DNA from: Foliamicus sp963666765
GTDB lineage: Bacteria > Pseudomonadota > Gammaproteobacteria > Steroidobacterales > Foliamicaceae
DNA: 64,000 nucleotides
NCBI GenBank assembly: GCA_963666765.1
Contig: OY762933.1
Span: 1,798,001-1,862,000, forward strand
Direction: 5' to 3'
The notes beneath the pieces are model-generated. The model had not been told where the DNA came from and ran no database searches. It saw only the letters and a program-made list of their open reading frames with translations. This document shows, one piece after another, positions 34,367-42,487 of this stretch. The position numbers were made by a program, and so were the translations under genes. How positions within the stretch are numbered: position 1 is the first letter of the stretch; the number at the start of each line of letters is the position of its first letter.

Positions 34367-35872
34367 ATGTCTGATCGAGCACAGACGGAAAGTCCTCGAC
34401 CGCCGCTAATCGACGCGAAGGGCTACTCGCGCCGGCGCTTCATCGGTACCGGCGCATGCGCGCTGGCGGTGGCCGGGCTGCCGGCCGCGGCGCGTGCGGT
34501 CACGAACTACAAGGGCCATGACGTCATTGTCGTTGGCGCGGGGCTGTCGGGCCTGCACGCCGCCTGCATCCTCCAGGAGCAGGGGCTGGATGTCCTGACC
34601 CTGGAGGGCCGCAACCGCATCGGCGGCCGTGTCTACACGCTGATGGACGTGCCCGGCAGGCCGGAAGCGGGCGGGGAATGGATGGGCGCCAACTACGCGC
34701 GCATGCTGGACACGGCGGACAGGCTCGGACTGGAAAAGCTGGGGCCCGACGACGTAGCCGACATCAGGGAATGGTGCTATCGCATCCGGGGCGAATACAT
34801 CCTCGCCTCCGATTGGGAAAGCCATCCGCTCAACCCCACGGAGGGCGACGACCGGAGAATCCTGCCCCACCGCATGCTGTTCGAGCTGTCGCACAAGAAC
34901 AACCCCCTTTCCGGCCAGCCCCTGGATGCCTGGATCACCCCGGAATTCGCGCGCTTTGACATTCCCCAGACGCACTACCTCAAGGAGTATCTCGGTTTCG
35001 ATGAAGAAACCATTCGCCTGATGAACGTTGTGATCCACACGGACCACATGGACAACACCTCCGCGCTGCATGAAATGCGCCGCTACGCGGTGGGTGAATT
35101 CAATGCCTCGCGAGCCCTGGCCAACGCCGGCCAGCCCGCCTGGGTGCAGATCAAGGGCGGCAATTCGCGCCTGCCGGAGGCCATGGCCGCTTCCCTGTCG
35201 AACCCGGTGGAACTGAACAAGACCGTCTATGGCTTCGAGGACAAGGGCTCGGAAGTCACCGTGCATTGCATGGACGGTACGAGCTATACGGCCCACCAGG
35301 TAATCTGCTCGACGCCCTATCCGGTCCTGCGCAAGGTGAAATTCTCGCCGCGGCTGCCGGAAAGGATGGAACGGGCGATCGATGAAATCGACTACGGCAC
35401 TTCCATCCAGGTGCATTTCCTGCTCAGGAAGCACTTCTGGGAGCAGGACGAATTGCCCGCCAGCATGTGGACCGACGAACCGTTCGAGCGTTTCGGCGTG
35501 CATCACCGCGGGCCGAACGGCGAGCCGACCTCCGCGGTCGCCTTCATCAACGGCAACGAAGCCTACAAGTACGACTTCATGACCGACGAGCAGGTTACGC
35601 AATTCACGATGCGCGAACTCGAGCGGGTCCGGCCCTCGCTCAAGGGGGCGCTCGAACCCATCGGCATACAGTCCTGTCATCGCGAAGTACACGGCGGCGG
35701 GGACTGGGTGTTCTGGCGCCCCGGACAGGTTGGGCAGTTCGCCGCGCACATGCGCGAAGCGCACGGCAACATCCATTTCGCCGGCGAGCACACGGCCCTG
35801 ATGGAGCGCGGCATGGAAGGGGCCTTCGAGTCGGGCGAGCGCGCCGCGGTGGACGCGCTGCTGCGCTCCTGA
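34367..35872 (+). CDS. Tat-exported amine-oxidase-family flavoprotein B
   Basis: 501 aa, same length as flavoprotein A. Tat signal YSRRRFIGTGACALAVAG with a cut near ARAV. FAD-binding VIVVGAGLSGLHAACILQEQG, GGRVYTLMD, C-terminal NIHFAGEHTALMERGMEGAFE. The substrate-binding middle is rich in His and Trp, which is unusual for simple monoamine oxidases. It is followed after 4 nt by a CpcT-like gene and then by a cytochrome c gene, so it probably works in a small exported redox system with the cytochrome as electron acceptor (inference). Confidence 0.85.
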   Translation: MSDRAQTESPRPPLIDAKGYSRRRFIGTGACALAVAGLPAAARAVTNYKGHDVIVVGAGLSGLHAACILQEQGLDVLTLEGRNRIGGRVYTLMDVPGRPEAGGEWMGANYARMLDTADRLGLEKLGPDDVADIREWCYRIRGEYILASDWESHPLNPTEGDDRRILPHRMLFELSHKNNPLSGQPLDAWITPEFARFDIPQTHYLKEYLGFDEETIRLMNVVIHTDHMDNTSALHEMRRYAVGEFNASRALANAGQPAWVQIKGGNSRLPEAMAASLSNPVELNKTVYGFEDKGSEVTVHCMDGTSYTAHQVICSTPYPVLRKVKFSPRLPERMERAIDEIDYGTSIQVHFLLRKHFWEQDELPASMWTDEPFERFGVHHRGPNGEPTSAVAFINGNEAYKYDFMTDEQVTQFTMRELERVRPSLKGALEPIGIQSCHREVHGGGDWVFWRPGQVGQFAAHMREAHGNIHFAGEHTALMERGMEGAFESGERAAVDALLRS

Positions 35873-35876
35873 GCAC

Positions 35877-36890
35877 ATGAGAATCCTGGTTCTTGCGCTT
35901 TTGTGCGCTCCATTGGCCGCGGCCGCGGCGCCTGAGAATGATCCCTTCGCCCGCGACCTGCTTGTTCTGACCGGCTGGTTCGAAGGCGAATTCGACAACG
36001 AGGAGCAGCGCTGGTTCCAGGCGGACCCGCGTTCAGATACGCCTGAGGACGAGCGGCATGTGCGCGTGCACGCGACTCACAAGCGAATCGACGCGCCGGA
36101 CTTCGGCGAGCACGTTTTCTACGTGGAGGAATACACCGAAAACGACCCGGAGCAGGTGTACCGCCAGCGGCTGGTGATTTTTTCCACCGGGGCCGACGCC
36201 GACGGCATTCGCATGCAGCAGGGATTTTTTCACGAGCCGGAACGCTTTCTCGGCGCCCAGCGCGATCCGTCGGTTTTCGACGGTCTTGCGGAGGCGGATG
36301 TCTTCTTCCTGGACCAGTGCGACGTTTTCTGGAAGCGCGTAGCGGGCCAGTTCCAGGGCGGCATGCGGCCGAAAGCCTGCGTTTTCGGCGAAGGCGAGGT
36401 CCGCCGCTATGCCGTCCACGACCTCTATCTTTCCGAGACGAAGTACTGGAGGGTGGATTCAACCTTCCTGGTCGCCGACGACAGCCTTCACATCGGGATG
36501 CCGGCGGACGAGCCCTTCGAGTTGCGCCGCGTGAAACGCTTCAGCTGCGGCATTACCTTCGACCCGCGCGGGCCGGAAACCCAGGAGATCACGGATATTC
36601 CGCTGCACAGCCAGGGCGGGTCGGCCGAAGTCACCCGGGAACGCGACGGCCAGGAGTTCACGCTGTTGATGCGCGACAAGGAATACCCGTATTACTCGAC
36701 GCGTCCGGACTTCATTTATTTCTCCATACGCCGCAAGGGGGAGCTGGCTTCGGTGGTGTTCACTGTCAACGATCCGGATTCGCGATCGCTGGCCGTGAAC
36801 ACCGGAGACCTGCTGGTCTACTGCTACCGGGATGGTTACGAATTCCGGGAGTCCCTGGAAGAACTGACGCTTACCGATGGGAGGCGCTGA
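35877..36890 (+). CDS. CpcT/CpeT-like chromophore lyase family protein
   Basis: 337 aa. Sec signal peptide (MRILVLALLCAPLAAAAAPE). The first two thirds resemble the CpcT/CpeT bilin-lyase fold: LTGWFEGEFDNEEQ, then YVEEYTENDPEQVYRQRLVIF, a GC-like block FFLDQCDVFWKRVAGQFQGGMRPKAC (two halves), and YWRVD. In cyanobacteria CpcT attaches phycocyanobilin to phycocyanin; this organism has no sign of phycobilisomes, so it probably binds another tetrapyrrole or small ligand in the periplasm. The last third has an extra domain not seen in CpcT. Co-transcribed with flavoprotein B and the cytochrome. Confidence 0.65.
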   Translation: MRILVLALLCAPLAAAAAPENDPFARDLLVLTGWFEGEFDNEEQRWFQADPRSDTPEDERHVRVHATHKRIDAPDFGEHVFYVEEYTENDPEQVYRQRLVIFSTGADADGIRMQQGFFHEPERFLGAQRDPSVFDGLAEADVFFLDQCDVFWKRVAGQFQGGMRPKACVFGEGEVRRYAVHDLYLSETKYWRVDSTFLVADDSLHIGMPADEPFELRRVKRFSCGITFDPRGPETQEITDIPLHSQGGSAEVTRERDGQEFTLLMRDKEYPYYSTRPDFIYFSIRRKGELASVVFTVNDPDSRSLAVNTGDLLVYCYRDGYEFRESLEELTLTDGRR

Positions 36891-36891
36891 T

Positions 36892-37407
36892 TTGTCTGAA
36901 AGAAACCATTACCCTGCCGTGTTCAGCCGAACCCTCAGTGCGGCGTTACTCACCGGGCTGATATTCGCGTTGACCGCAGACGCGGATGTGCCGGGCCCGG
37001 CCGCGGCGACAATGGAGCAGGCTTCCGGTTCCGTCCCCGGCGAGTCCTCCAATGAAGCGGACTCCGGTTCCGAACAGGCCCGGGATGAGCCGGACCCGGC
37101 CGCAATGCGGCGCGGACGCATCCTGTTTCTGCAATGCCGGGCCTGCCATTCCCTGAAACAGGGCGAAGATCACAAGGTCGGCCCCAACTTGCACCGTGTT
37201 ATCGGGATGCCGGCCGCCCACAAGCCCGGTTACGTCTATACGGACTCGCTGAAGCAGTCCGGGGTCGTCTGGTCGCGCGACAATCTCAGCCGCTTTCTGG
37301 CGGACCCGTACGACCTGGTTCCGGGGACGGCAATGGTCTTCATCGGAATACAGCGGGGCGCCGATCGCGCCGCCCTGATCGACTACCTGGAGCAGGAAAC
37401 GCGCTAG
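36892..37407 (+). CDS. exported c-type cytochrome (class I)
   Basis: 171 aa from TTG 36892, chosen because GGGAGG at 36879-36884 is 7 nt upstream and the upstream gene stops at 36890; an ATG at 36877 in frame is the alternative. Signal anchor (TLSAALLTGLIFALTADA), an acidic Ser/Glu-rich linker of about 45 residues, and then a monohaem domain with CRACH, VGPNLHRVIG and the axial Met in VPGTAMVF, as in membrane-tethered cytochrome c550 or cy. It is the natural electron acceptor for the flavoprotein encoded two genes upstream (inference). Its TAG overlaps the priA stop on the other strand. Confidence 0.9.
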   Translation: MSERNHYPAVFSRTLSAALLTGLIFALTADADVPGPAAATMEQASGSVPGESSNEADSGSEQARDEPDPAAMRRGRILFLQCRACHSLKQGEDHKVGPNLHRVIGMPAAHKPGYVYTDSLKQSGVVWSRDNLSRFLADPYDLVPGTAMVFIGIQRGADRAALIDYLEQETR

Positions 37408-39605
37408 CCGATCTCGGCGGGGTCAACATCGACCGACCAGTTGACGCGGCGCGGACGCTTGAGTTCGCGAACCGCGGGAATCCAGCGGACCAGGGACGCC
37501 TGAAGACGGGCGCGGCTTGAAGAGCGCGCCAGCAGGTGCGCGTGGTTGCGGTCGCGCCTGCGCTCCATCAGGGCGGGCGCCGGACCCAGCACCTCCACGG
37601 CGGATGCGGAGCCGTCCTGTTCGAAGGCGTCTTTCGCACGATTGAGGAACTCGCGGACGCTGGCCGCATCCGGCGCGCTGGCGCGCAGCACCGCAAGGTG
37701 CGCGAACGGCGGCCAGCCGCTTCGTCGGCGAAGGTCCAGGGCGGTGGCGGCGAAGCCCGCGTAGCCTTCCCTGAGCAGCTGGCGAAGCAGGGGATGATCC
37801 GGAAAACGGGTCTGCAATACGAGCAGGCCGGGCTGCTCGCGGCGGCCCGCCCTGCCGGCCACCTGTACCAGCGTCTGCGCCAGCCTTTCCGGCCCCCGGA
37901 ATTCCTGGGAGAACATGCCCTGGTCGGCGTCGATCACCCCAACCAGCCCGAGACTTGGAAAATCATGGCCCTTGGTGAGCATCTGGGTGCCGAGCAGGAT
38001 ACGGTAATGCCGCTCGCGGATCCCGCCCAGGATATGCTCCAGCCTGCGCCTGCCCCGCACGTTGTCGCGATCCATGCGCGCCACCGGGTAATCTTCGAAA
38101 CGCGCCTCAAGCTCCTCTTCCAGCCGTTCCGTTCCGCGCCCTATCGTCTGCAGCGGCGTGCCGCAGTTCGCGCAGCCGGGTGGCGGACGGCGCCTGGCGC
38201 CGCAGTGATGACACAGGAGCAGGTCGCGGCGGCGGTAGAACACCAGCCGGGCGTCACAGTGGCTGCATTCTTCCGTTCGGCGGCAATCCGGGCACATCAG
38301 CACCGGCGCGAACCCGCGACGGTTGAGATACAGCAGAACCTGCGAACCCGATTCAAGCTGCTCCGACATGGCGTCAACAAGCGGTGCGCTCAATCCATGC
38401 TCCGGCGGATGCCGGTTCAGGTCCACCAGGCGGGCCAGGGGCGGCCGGGCGCCGGTGACCTTCTTCGTCAGGCGCGGGTGCGTATAGCGGCCCCTTTGCA
38501 CATTCAGCAGGGACTCAAGCGCCGGCGTTGCGGAACCCAGGACCACCGGAACATCCGCCCTGGACGCGCGCATGACCGCAAGGTCACGGGCCTGGTAGCG
38601 GAAGCCGTCCTGTTGCTTGTACGACGGATCGTGTTCTTCGTCCACCACGATCAGACCGAGGCGGGCACAGGGCACGAACACGGCCGAGCGGGTGCCCACC
38701 ACCAGCCTTGCCCTGCCCGCGCGGGCATCCGCCCATGCCTTCAGACGCTCGCCGTCGTTCAGGCCCGAATGCAGCACCGCCGCTGACACCCGGAAACGGG
38801 CCGTGAGCCGCTCAGCGAGCTGCGGGGTCAGCCCGATTTCCGGCGCCAGCAGCAGGCATTGCCGGCCCGCGGCCAGCACCTTCTCCACCAGGTGCAGGTA
38901 CACCTCCGTCTTGCCGCTGGCCGTCACGCCATCCAGCAGGTGGCAGGCATAGCCCTGGCCGATGGGCATGGCGCTCACGGCGGCGGACTGCTCGCCGCTC
39001 AGCGCCAGCGGTTCCTCGCCCAGCATGTCGGCATGTTCCGGCTCCGCGGCCTCGAACGGTTCGACCAGCTTCTTTTCCTGGAGTATCCGAACCAGCCTCC
39101 GCCAGTCGGGCGTAAGCGCGGCGAGCGCTTCTTCCGCCAGGCCCCCGCGCCCGGCCGCCATCAGCCTGTCAAGCAGTTCGCGCTGCCTTGGCGCGCGCGC
39201 CAGCAGCTTCGGTTCTTCTACGGAAGCCTTTTCTGCGGCCCGCCACAGTACGGGCGCGGACGGCAGCTGGTCACCCCGGCGCAACTGTTGCGGCAGCGCG
39301 TAGGCGAGAACCTGGCCGAGCGGATGGCAGTAGTAGTCCGCAGCCCAACGCAGCACTTGCAGCGTGACCGGGTCCCATAACGGCTCGCCGTCCAGCACGT
39401 CCAGCACCGACCGCAACCGGTCGGCGGGCACGTCCGAGCCATCGAGGTGCTCGAGCACGAAACCGGTGCGCCGCCCCTTGCCCAGGGGCACGGAAACCCG
39501 AACACCAAGTTTCGGTCGGGGCCCCTCGCCGGGAGCGAGATAGTCCAGCAACGGGACCGCAAACCGCGGCCCCACCGCCACCCGTAAAAGGGAACCGACC
39601 GACAT
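37404..39605 (-). CDS. priA: primosomal protein N' (replication-restart helicase)
   Basis: 733 aa (E. coli 732). N-terminal 3'-binding domain (VSVPLGKGRRTGFVLEHL), helicase motifs GVTASGKTEVY (Walker A), VDEEHD (Walker B) and the zinc-binding cysteines CPDC, CSHC, CHHC and CANC. C-terminal GTQMLTKGHDFPSLGLVGV and GRAGRREQPG are typical. It reloads the replisome at stalled forks. Follows the VOC gene at 39636 by 30 nt on the same strand. Confidence 0.97.
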   Translation of the reverse strand: MSVGSLLRVAVGPRFAVPLLDYLAPGEGPRPKLGVRVSVPLGKGRRTGFVLEHLDGSDVPADRLRSVLDVLDGEPLWDPVTLQVLRWAADYYCHPLGQVLAYALPQQLRRGDQLPSAPVLWRAAEKASVEEPKLLARAPRQRELLDRLMAAGRGGLAEEALAALTPDWRRLVRILQEKKLVEPFEAAEPEHADMLGEEPLALSGEQSAAVSAMPIGQGYACHLLDGVTASGKTEVYLHLVEKVLAAGRQCLLLAPEIGLTPQLAERLTARFRVSAAVLHSGLNDGERLKAWADARAGRARLVVGTRSAVFVPCARLGLIVVDEEHDPSYKQQDGFRYQARDLAVMRASRADVPVVLGSATPALESLLNVQRGRYTHPRLTKKVTGARPPLARLVDLNRHPPEHGLSAPLVDAMSEQLESGSQVLLYLNRRGFAPVLMCPDCRRTEECSHCDARLVFYRRRDLLLCHHCGARRRPPPGCANCGTPLQTIGRGTERLEEELEARFEDYPVARMDRDNVRGRRRLEHILGGIRERHYRILLGTQMLTKGHDFPSLGLVGVIDADQGMFSQEFRGPERLAQTLVQVAGRAGRREQPGLLVLQTRFPDHPLLRQLLREGYAGFAATALDLRRRSGWPPFAHLAVLRASAPDAASVREFLNRAKDAFEQDGSASAVEVLGPAPALMERRRDRNHAHLLARSSSRARLQASLVRWIPAVRELKRPRRVNWSVDVDPAEIG

Positions 39606-39635
39606 GCCGGACGAAACGCGCGCCAGCCTTGAGCC

Positions 39636-40130
39636 CTATTGCACGACGTCGGCGTCCCAGTTTTCGGTGGGGCGCTCGATGATGTTGATCATCATGCCGT
39701 CCGGGTCGCGGCAGGTCATTTCGAGCTGGCGCAGCGTGTGCACGGCGAGCAGTTGCGGTTCGCAAACGATCTCGCCGCCCAATTCAACGATACGGTCACG
39801 CACCGCGTGAATGTCCGTGGCGAAGAACACCATGCAGCCCTCGCCCAGGTTGGCGCCGCGGTTCTCGCGGCTGACGGGCGAAGGCGACGGCTTCACTTCG
39901 AACAGGCCCACCATCCCGAAGTTGAGTTCGTCGGCCCGGAGGATCTCATAGCGGATCACGCTGTCTTCGGGAACACCGATCAGCGCATGCCCCACCTTGT
40001 GCTCGAGCACTCCATTGGCGTAAACCCCGCCGAGGCCCAGGGCCTCTTTGTAGAAACGGACCGAGTTTTCCAGGTTGGAGACGAAGATGGCGGTGCGCAC
40101 TATGCGGCTGACTTGCGGCCTGTCGTTCAC
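39636..40130 (-). CDS. VOC-superfamily protein, paralogue 1 of tandem pair
   Basis: 164 aa. Vicinal oxygen chelate fold: first module VSRIVRTAIFVSNLENSVRFYKEALG, second from GEGCMVFFATDIHAVRDRIVELG, ending CRDPDGMMINIIE with the usual acidic metal ligand. The neighbouring gene at 40277 is a paralogue with nearly the same motif order. No substrate can be assigned. The 146-nt gap to it holds a GC-rich 8-bp stem-loop but no obvious promoter. Confidence 0.85.
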   Translation of the reverse strand: MNDRPQVSRIVRTAIFVSNLENSVRFYKEALGLGGVYANGVLEHKVGHALIGVPEDSVIRYEILRADELNFGMVGLFEVKPSPSPVSRENRGANLGEGCMVFFATDIHAVRDRIVELGGEIVCEPQLLAVHTLRQLEMTCRDPDGMMINIIERPTENWDADVVQ

Positions 40131-40199
40131 GTTGGACCTCCCTATTGGATTGAGAGCGGCGTTCCGCTCGAAACAAGGCGGTCAGGTTAACGCGAATTC

Positions 40200-40224
40200 G
40201 GACCGGCGGAAACACGGCCGGTCC
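40200..40224 (-). other. GC-rich stem-loop between the tandem VOC genes
   Basis: GGACCGGC and GCCGGTCC form an 8-bp stem around a 9-nt loop. No T-run follows on the minus strand, so if it acts at all it would be as an RNA-stability or attenuation structure. Weak evidence. Confidence 0.3.
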
Positions 40225-40276
40225 TCACGCCCGGAGACGGAGAGCGCCCCTGGGAGCGAAGGCGCCGAATGACGGG

Positions 40277-40783
40277 CTAAGCGGCGCCCGACCAGCGTTC
40301 GATCAAATTAATCAGCATGCCGTCGGGGTCGCGGCAGGTCATCTCCAGGCTACCGGGGCCGGTCATCTCCTCGCCCCCGGGGAGGGTGCCCCGAACAACG
40401 AGCCGCTGGGGCTCGCAGACGATCTCCGCGCCCAGGTCCACCAGGCGGTCGCGCACTGCGCGAATGTCGGTAGTGAGCATGACCAGGCAGCCCTCGCCGA
40501 CGTTCACGCTACCGCTCCGGCGGCTTACCGCCGGCGGCGACGGCTTGACCTCGAACATGCCTATCATCCCGAAATTCGGGCCCTCGGCCTTCACGATTTC
40601 ATAGCGAATCGCGGAGTCCTCCGGCACGCCCAGCAGGGCATGCGCTACTTTATGAGTCAGTTCCCCCGAACTGTAAACCTCGCGGTAGCCGAGGCCCTGC
40701 TTGTAGAAGCGCGAGGACCGGTCGAGGTCGGAAACAAACAGTGCGGTGCGCACCAGACGGCTGACTTGCGGTGTGTCGTTCAC
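40277..40783 (-). CDS. VOC-superfamily protein, paralogue 2 of tandem pair
   Basis: 168 aa. Same module order as its neighbour: VSRLVRTALFVSDLDRSSRFYKQGLG, GEGCLVMLTTDIRAVRDRLVDLG, and MTCRDPDGMLINLIERW. It differs by a short Gly-rich insertion (GTLPGGEEMTGPGS) before the last strand. It follows pntB by 15 nt and is probably transcribed with it. Related to extradiol dioxygenase, glyoxalase or resistance proteins; which is unknown. Confidence 0.85.
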   Translation of the reverse strand: MNDTPQVSRLVRTALFVSDLDRSSRFYKQGLGYREVYSSGELTHKVAHALLGVPEDSAIRYEIVKAEGPNFGMIGMFEVKPSPPAVSRRSGSVNVGEGCLVMLTTDIRAVRDRLVDLGAEIVCEPQRLVVRGTLPGGEEMTGPGSLEMTCRDPDGMLINLIERWSGAA

Positions 40784-40798
40784 GTAAACCCTCCCGGG

Positions 40799-42178
40799 CT
40801 AGATTTCGTGCACTGCGCGGATCAGTTCGGCGCACTTGGCCTGACCGTCGCCGTACAGCATACGCGTGCGGTCCTCGTAGAAAAGCGCATTCTCGATACC
40901 GGAAAAACCGGTGCCCTTGCCGCGCTTGATCACGATGGCGTTATTGGCCCTGTCGGCGTCCAGTATGGGCATGCCGTAGATGGGGCTGGCGGTGTCGGTC
41001 CGCGCCGCCGTATTGACCACGTCGTTGGCGCCGATCACCAGCGCCACGTCGGTCTTGGGGAATTCCGGATTGATTTCGGCCTCGTCGAATATCAGGTCGT
41101 ACGGCACGCCGGCTTCCGCCAGCAGCACGTTCATGTGCCCCGGCATGCGTCCCGCCACCGGGTGAATCGCGAACTTCACCCGCACGCCGCGCTTCATCAG
41201 CGCTTCGGCCAGCTCCCATACCTTGTGCTGGGCCTGCGCCACGGCCATGCCGTAACCCGGAATGATGATGACCTGGCGCGCGAATCCGAGCATGACCGCC
41301 GCGTCGATGGCCTCCACGGGCTTCATGGTCCCCTCGATCTCGTCCCCTTCGACGGCCGTCTCTCCGAACGCGCTGAACAGCACGTTGTACAGCGACCGGT
41401 TCATCGCCTTGGCCATCAACTGGGTCAGCAGTGTGCCGGCCGCGCCGACCACGGTTCCGGCAATGATCATGGCCGCGTTGTCCAGCACCAGGCCTTCCAG
41501 GCCGACCGCGAGACCGGTCAGCGCGTTGTAAAGCGAGATCACCACCGGCATGTCGGCGCCGCCGATGGGCATGGTAAGCGTGATCCCCAGCAGTAGCGCC
41601 AGGGCAATGAACACGGTAAGCCACGGCCCGCTTACGTCCAGGATCAGCAATACCGCAACCGCAACCGCCAGCAGCAGGATAAGCACGTTGAGCAGATTCT
41701 GACCGGCAAAGCGCAGCGAGCGCTTCAGCCAGCCTTCCAGCTTGGCGAACGCCAGCAGGCTGCCGGAGAAGGACACCGCGCCGATCAGCGCGCCTGTCAC
41801 CGCCAGCGTCACCACCGTCCAACTCAGCCCGGCGCCGTGACCGTCGCCCAGAAGTTCCACCCATGCGATCGCCGCAGCGGCGCCACCGCCCATTCCGTTG
41901 TAGAGCGCGATCATCTGCGGCATGCCGGTCATCGCCACCCTGCGGCCCGTGATCCAGGCCCACGCACCGCCAACGACTATTGCCGCCCCGATCAGCAGGA
42001 GGTTCTCGGGCTTCATGCCCGGCCAGAAGAAGGTCACGAGCGTGGCCAGCACCATGCCCAGGCCGGCCCAGACAATGCCGCGCCGCGCACCGGCGGGCGA
42101 ACTCATCGCCTTCAGGCCGAGAATGAAAAGGACGGCGGCCAGGAAATAGCTGCCGGCAATGAGCGTATTCAGCGTCAC
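40799..42178 (-). CDS. pntB: NAD(P) transhydrogenase subunit beta
   Basis: 459 aa. About eight or nine membrane segments in the first 270 residues, then the NADP(H)-binding dIII domain with IIPGYGMAVAQAQH, RFAIHPVAGRMPGHMNVLLAEA (near match) and VIGANDVVNTAART, IKRGKGTGFSGIEN. With the alpha subunits it couples proton entry to hydride transfer from NADH to NADP+. ATGA overlap with the small alpha-2 gene upstream. Confidence 0.97.
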   Translation of the reverse strand: MTLNTLIAGSYFLAAVLFILGLKAMSSPAGARRGIVWAGLGMVLATLVTFFWPGMKPENLLLIGAAIVVGGAWAWITGRRVAMTGMPQMIALYNGMGGGAAAAIAWVELLGDGHGAGLSWTVVTLAVTGALIGAVSFSGSLLAFAKLEGWLKRSLRFAGQNLLNVLILLLAVAVAVLLILDVSGPWLTVFIALALLLGITLTMPIGGADMPVVISLYNALTGLAVGLEGLVLDNAAMIIAGTVVGAAGTLLTQLMAKAMNRSLYNVLFSAFGETAVEGDEIEGTMKPVEAIDAAVMLGFARQVIIIPGYGMAVAQAQHKVWELAEALMKRGVRVKFAIHPVAGRMPGHMNVLLAEAGVPYDLIFDEAEINPEFPKTDVALVIGANDVVNTAARTDTASPIYGMPILDADRANNAIVIKRGKGTGFSGIENALFYEDRTRMLYGDGQAKCAELIRAVHEI

Positions 42179-42480
42179 TTGTCCGCGTCCTTTTCGTCGT
42201 CCTTGCTGCGCTTGAACATTTCCAGCATGCGCTCGGTCACCACGTAGCCGCCGACCGCGTTGGCGGAGGCCAGCATCACGCCTATGAAACCGATGACTTT
42301 CTCAAGCGTCGAATCCGCAAATCCCAGCGCCACCATGGCGCCCACCAGGACGATGCCGTGAATGAAGTTCGAGCCGGACATCAGCGGCGTATGCAGGATC
42401 ACCGGCACCCGGGAAATGACTTCGTAGCCCACGAAGGCCGCCAGCATGAAGATATACAGCGCTACAAAACCATCGATCAT
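42175..42480 (-). CDS. pntAb: NAD(P) transhydrogenase subunit alpha part 2 (membrane)
   Basis: 101 aa with three membrane segments: YIFMLAAFVGYEVISRVP, NFIHGIVLVGAMVALGF and VIGFIGVMLASANAVGGYVVTE. This is the dII portion that E. coli fuses to PntA; the split three-gene form is common in other proteobacteria. It sits 7 nt after pntAa and overlaps pntB. The C-terminus is highly charged (KRSKDDEKDADK). Confidence 0.95.
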   Translation of the reverse strand: MIDGFVALYIFMLAAFVGYEVISRVPVILHTPLMSGSNFIHGIVLVGAMVALGFADSTLEKVIGFIGVMLASANAVGGYVVTERMLEMFKRSKDDEKDADK

Positions 42481-42487
42481 TGGCGGT

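Noticed and set aside
32673..35872. Assigning the two flavoproteins as protoporphyrinogen oxidase (HemY/HemG type)
   Set aside because: They are exported and lack diagnostic residues that I could name; only the superfamily is supported.
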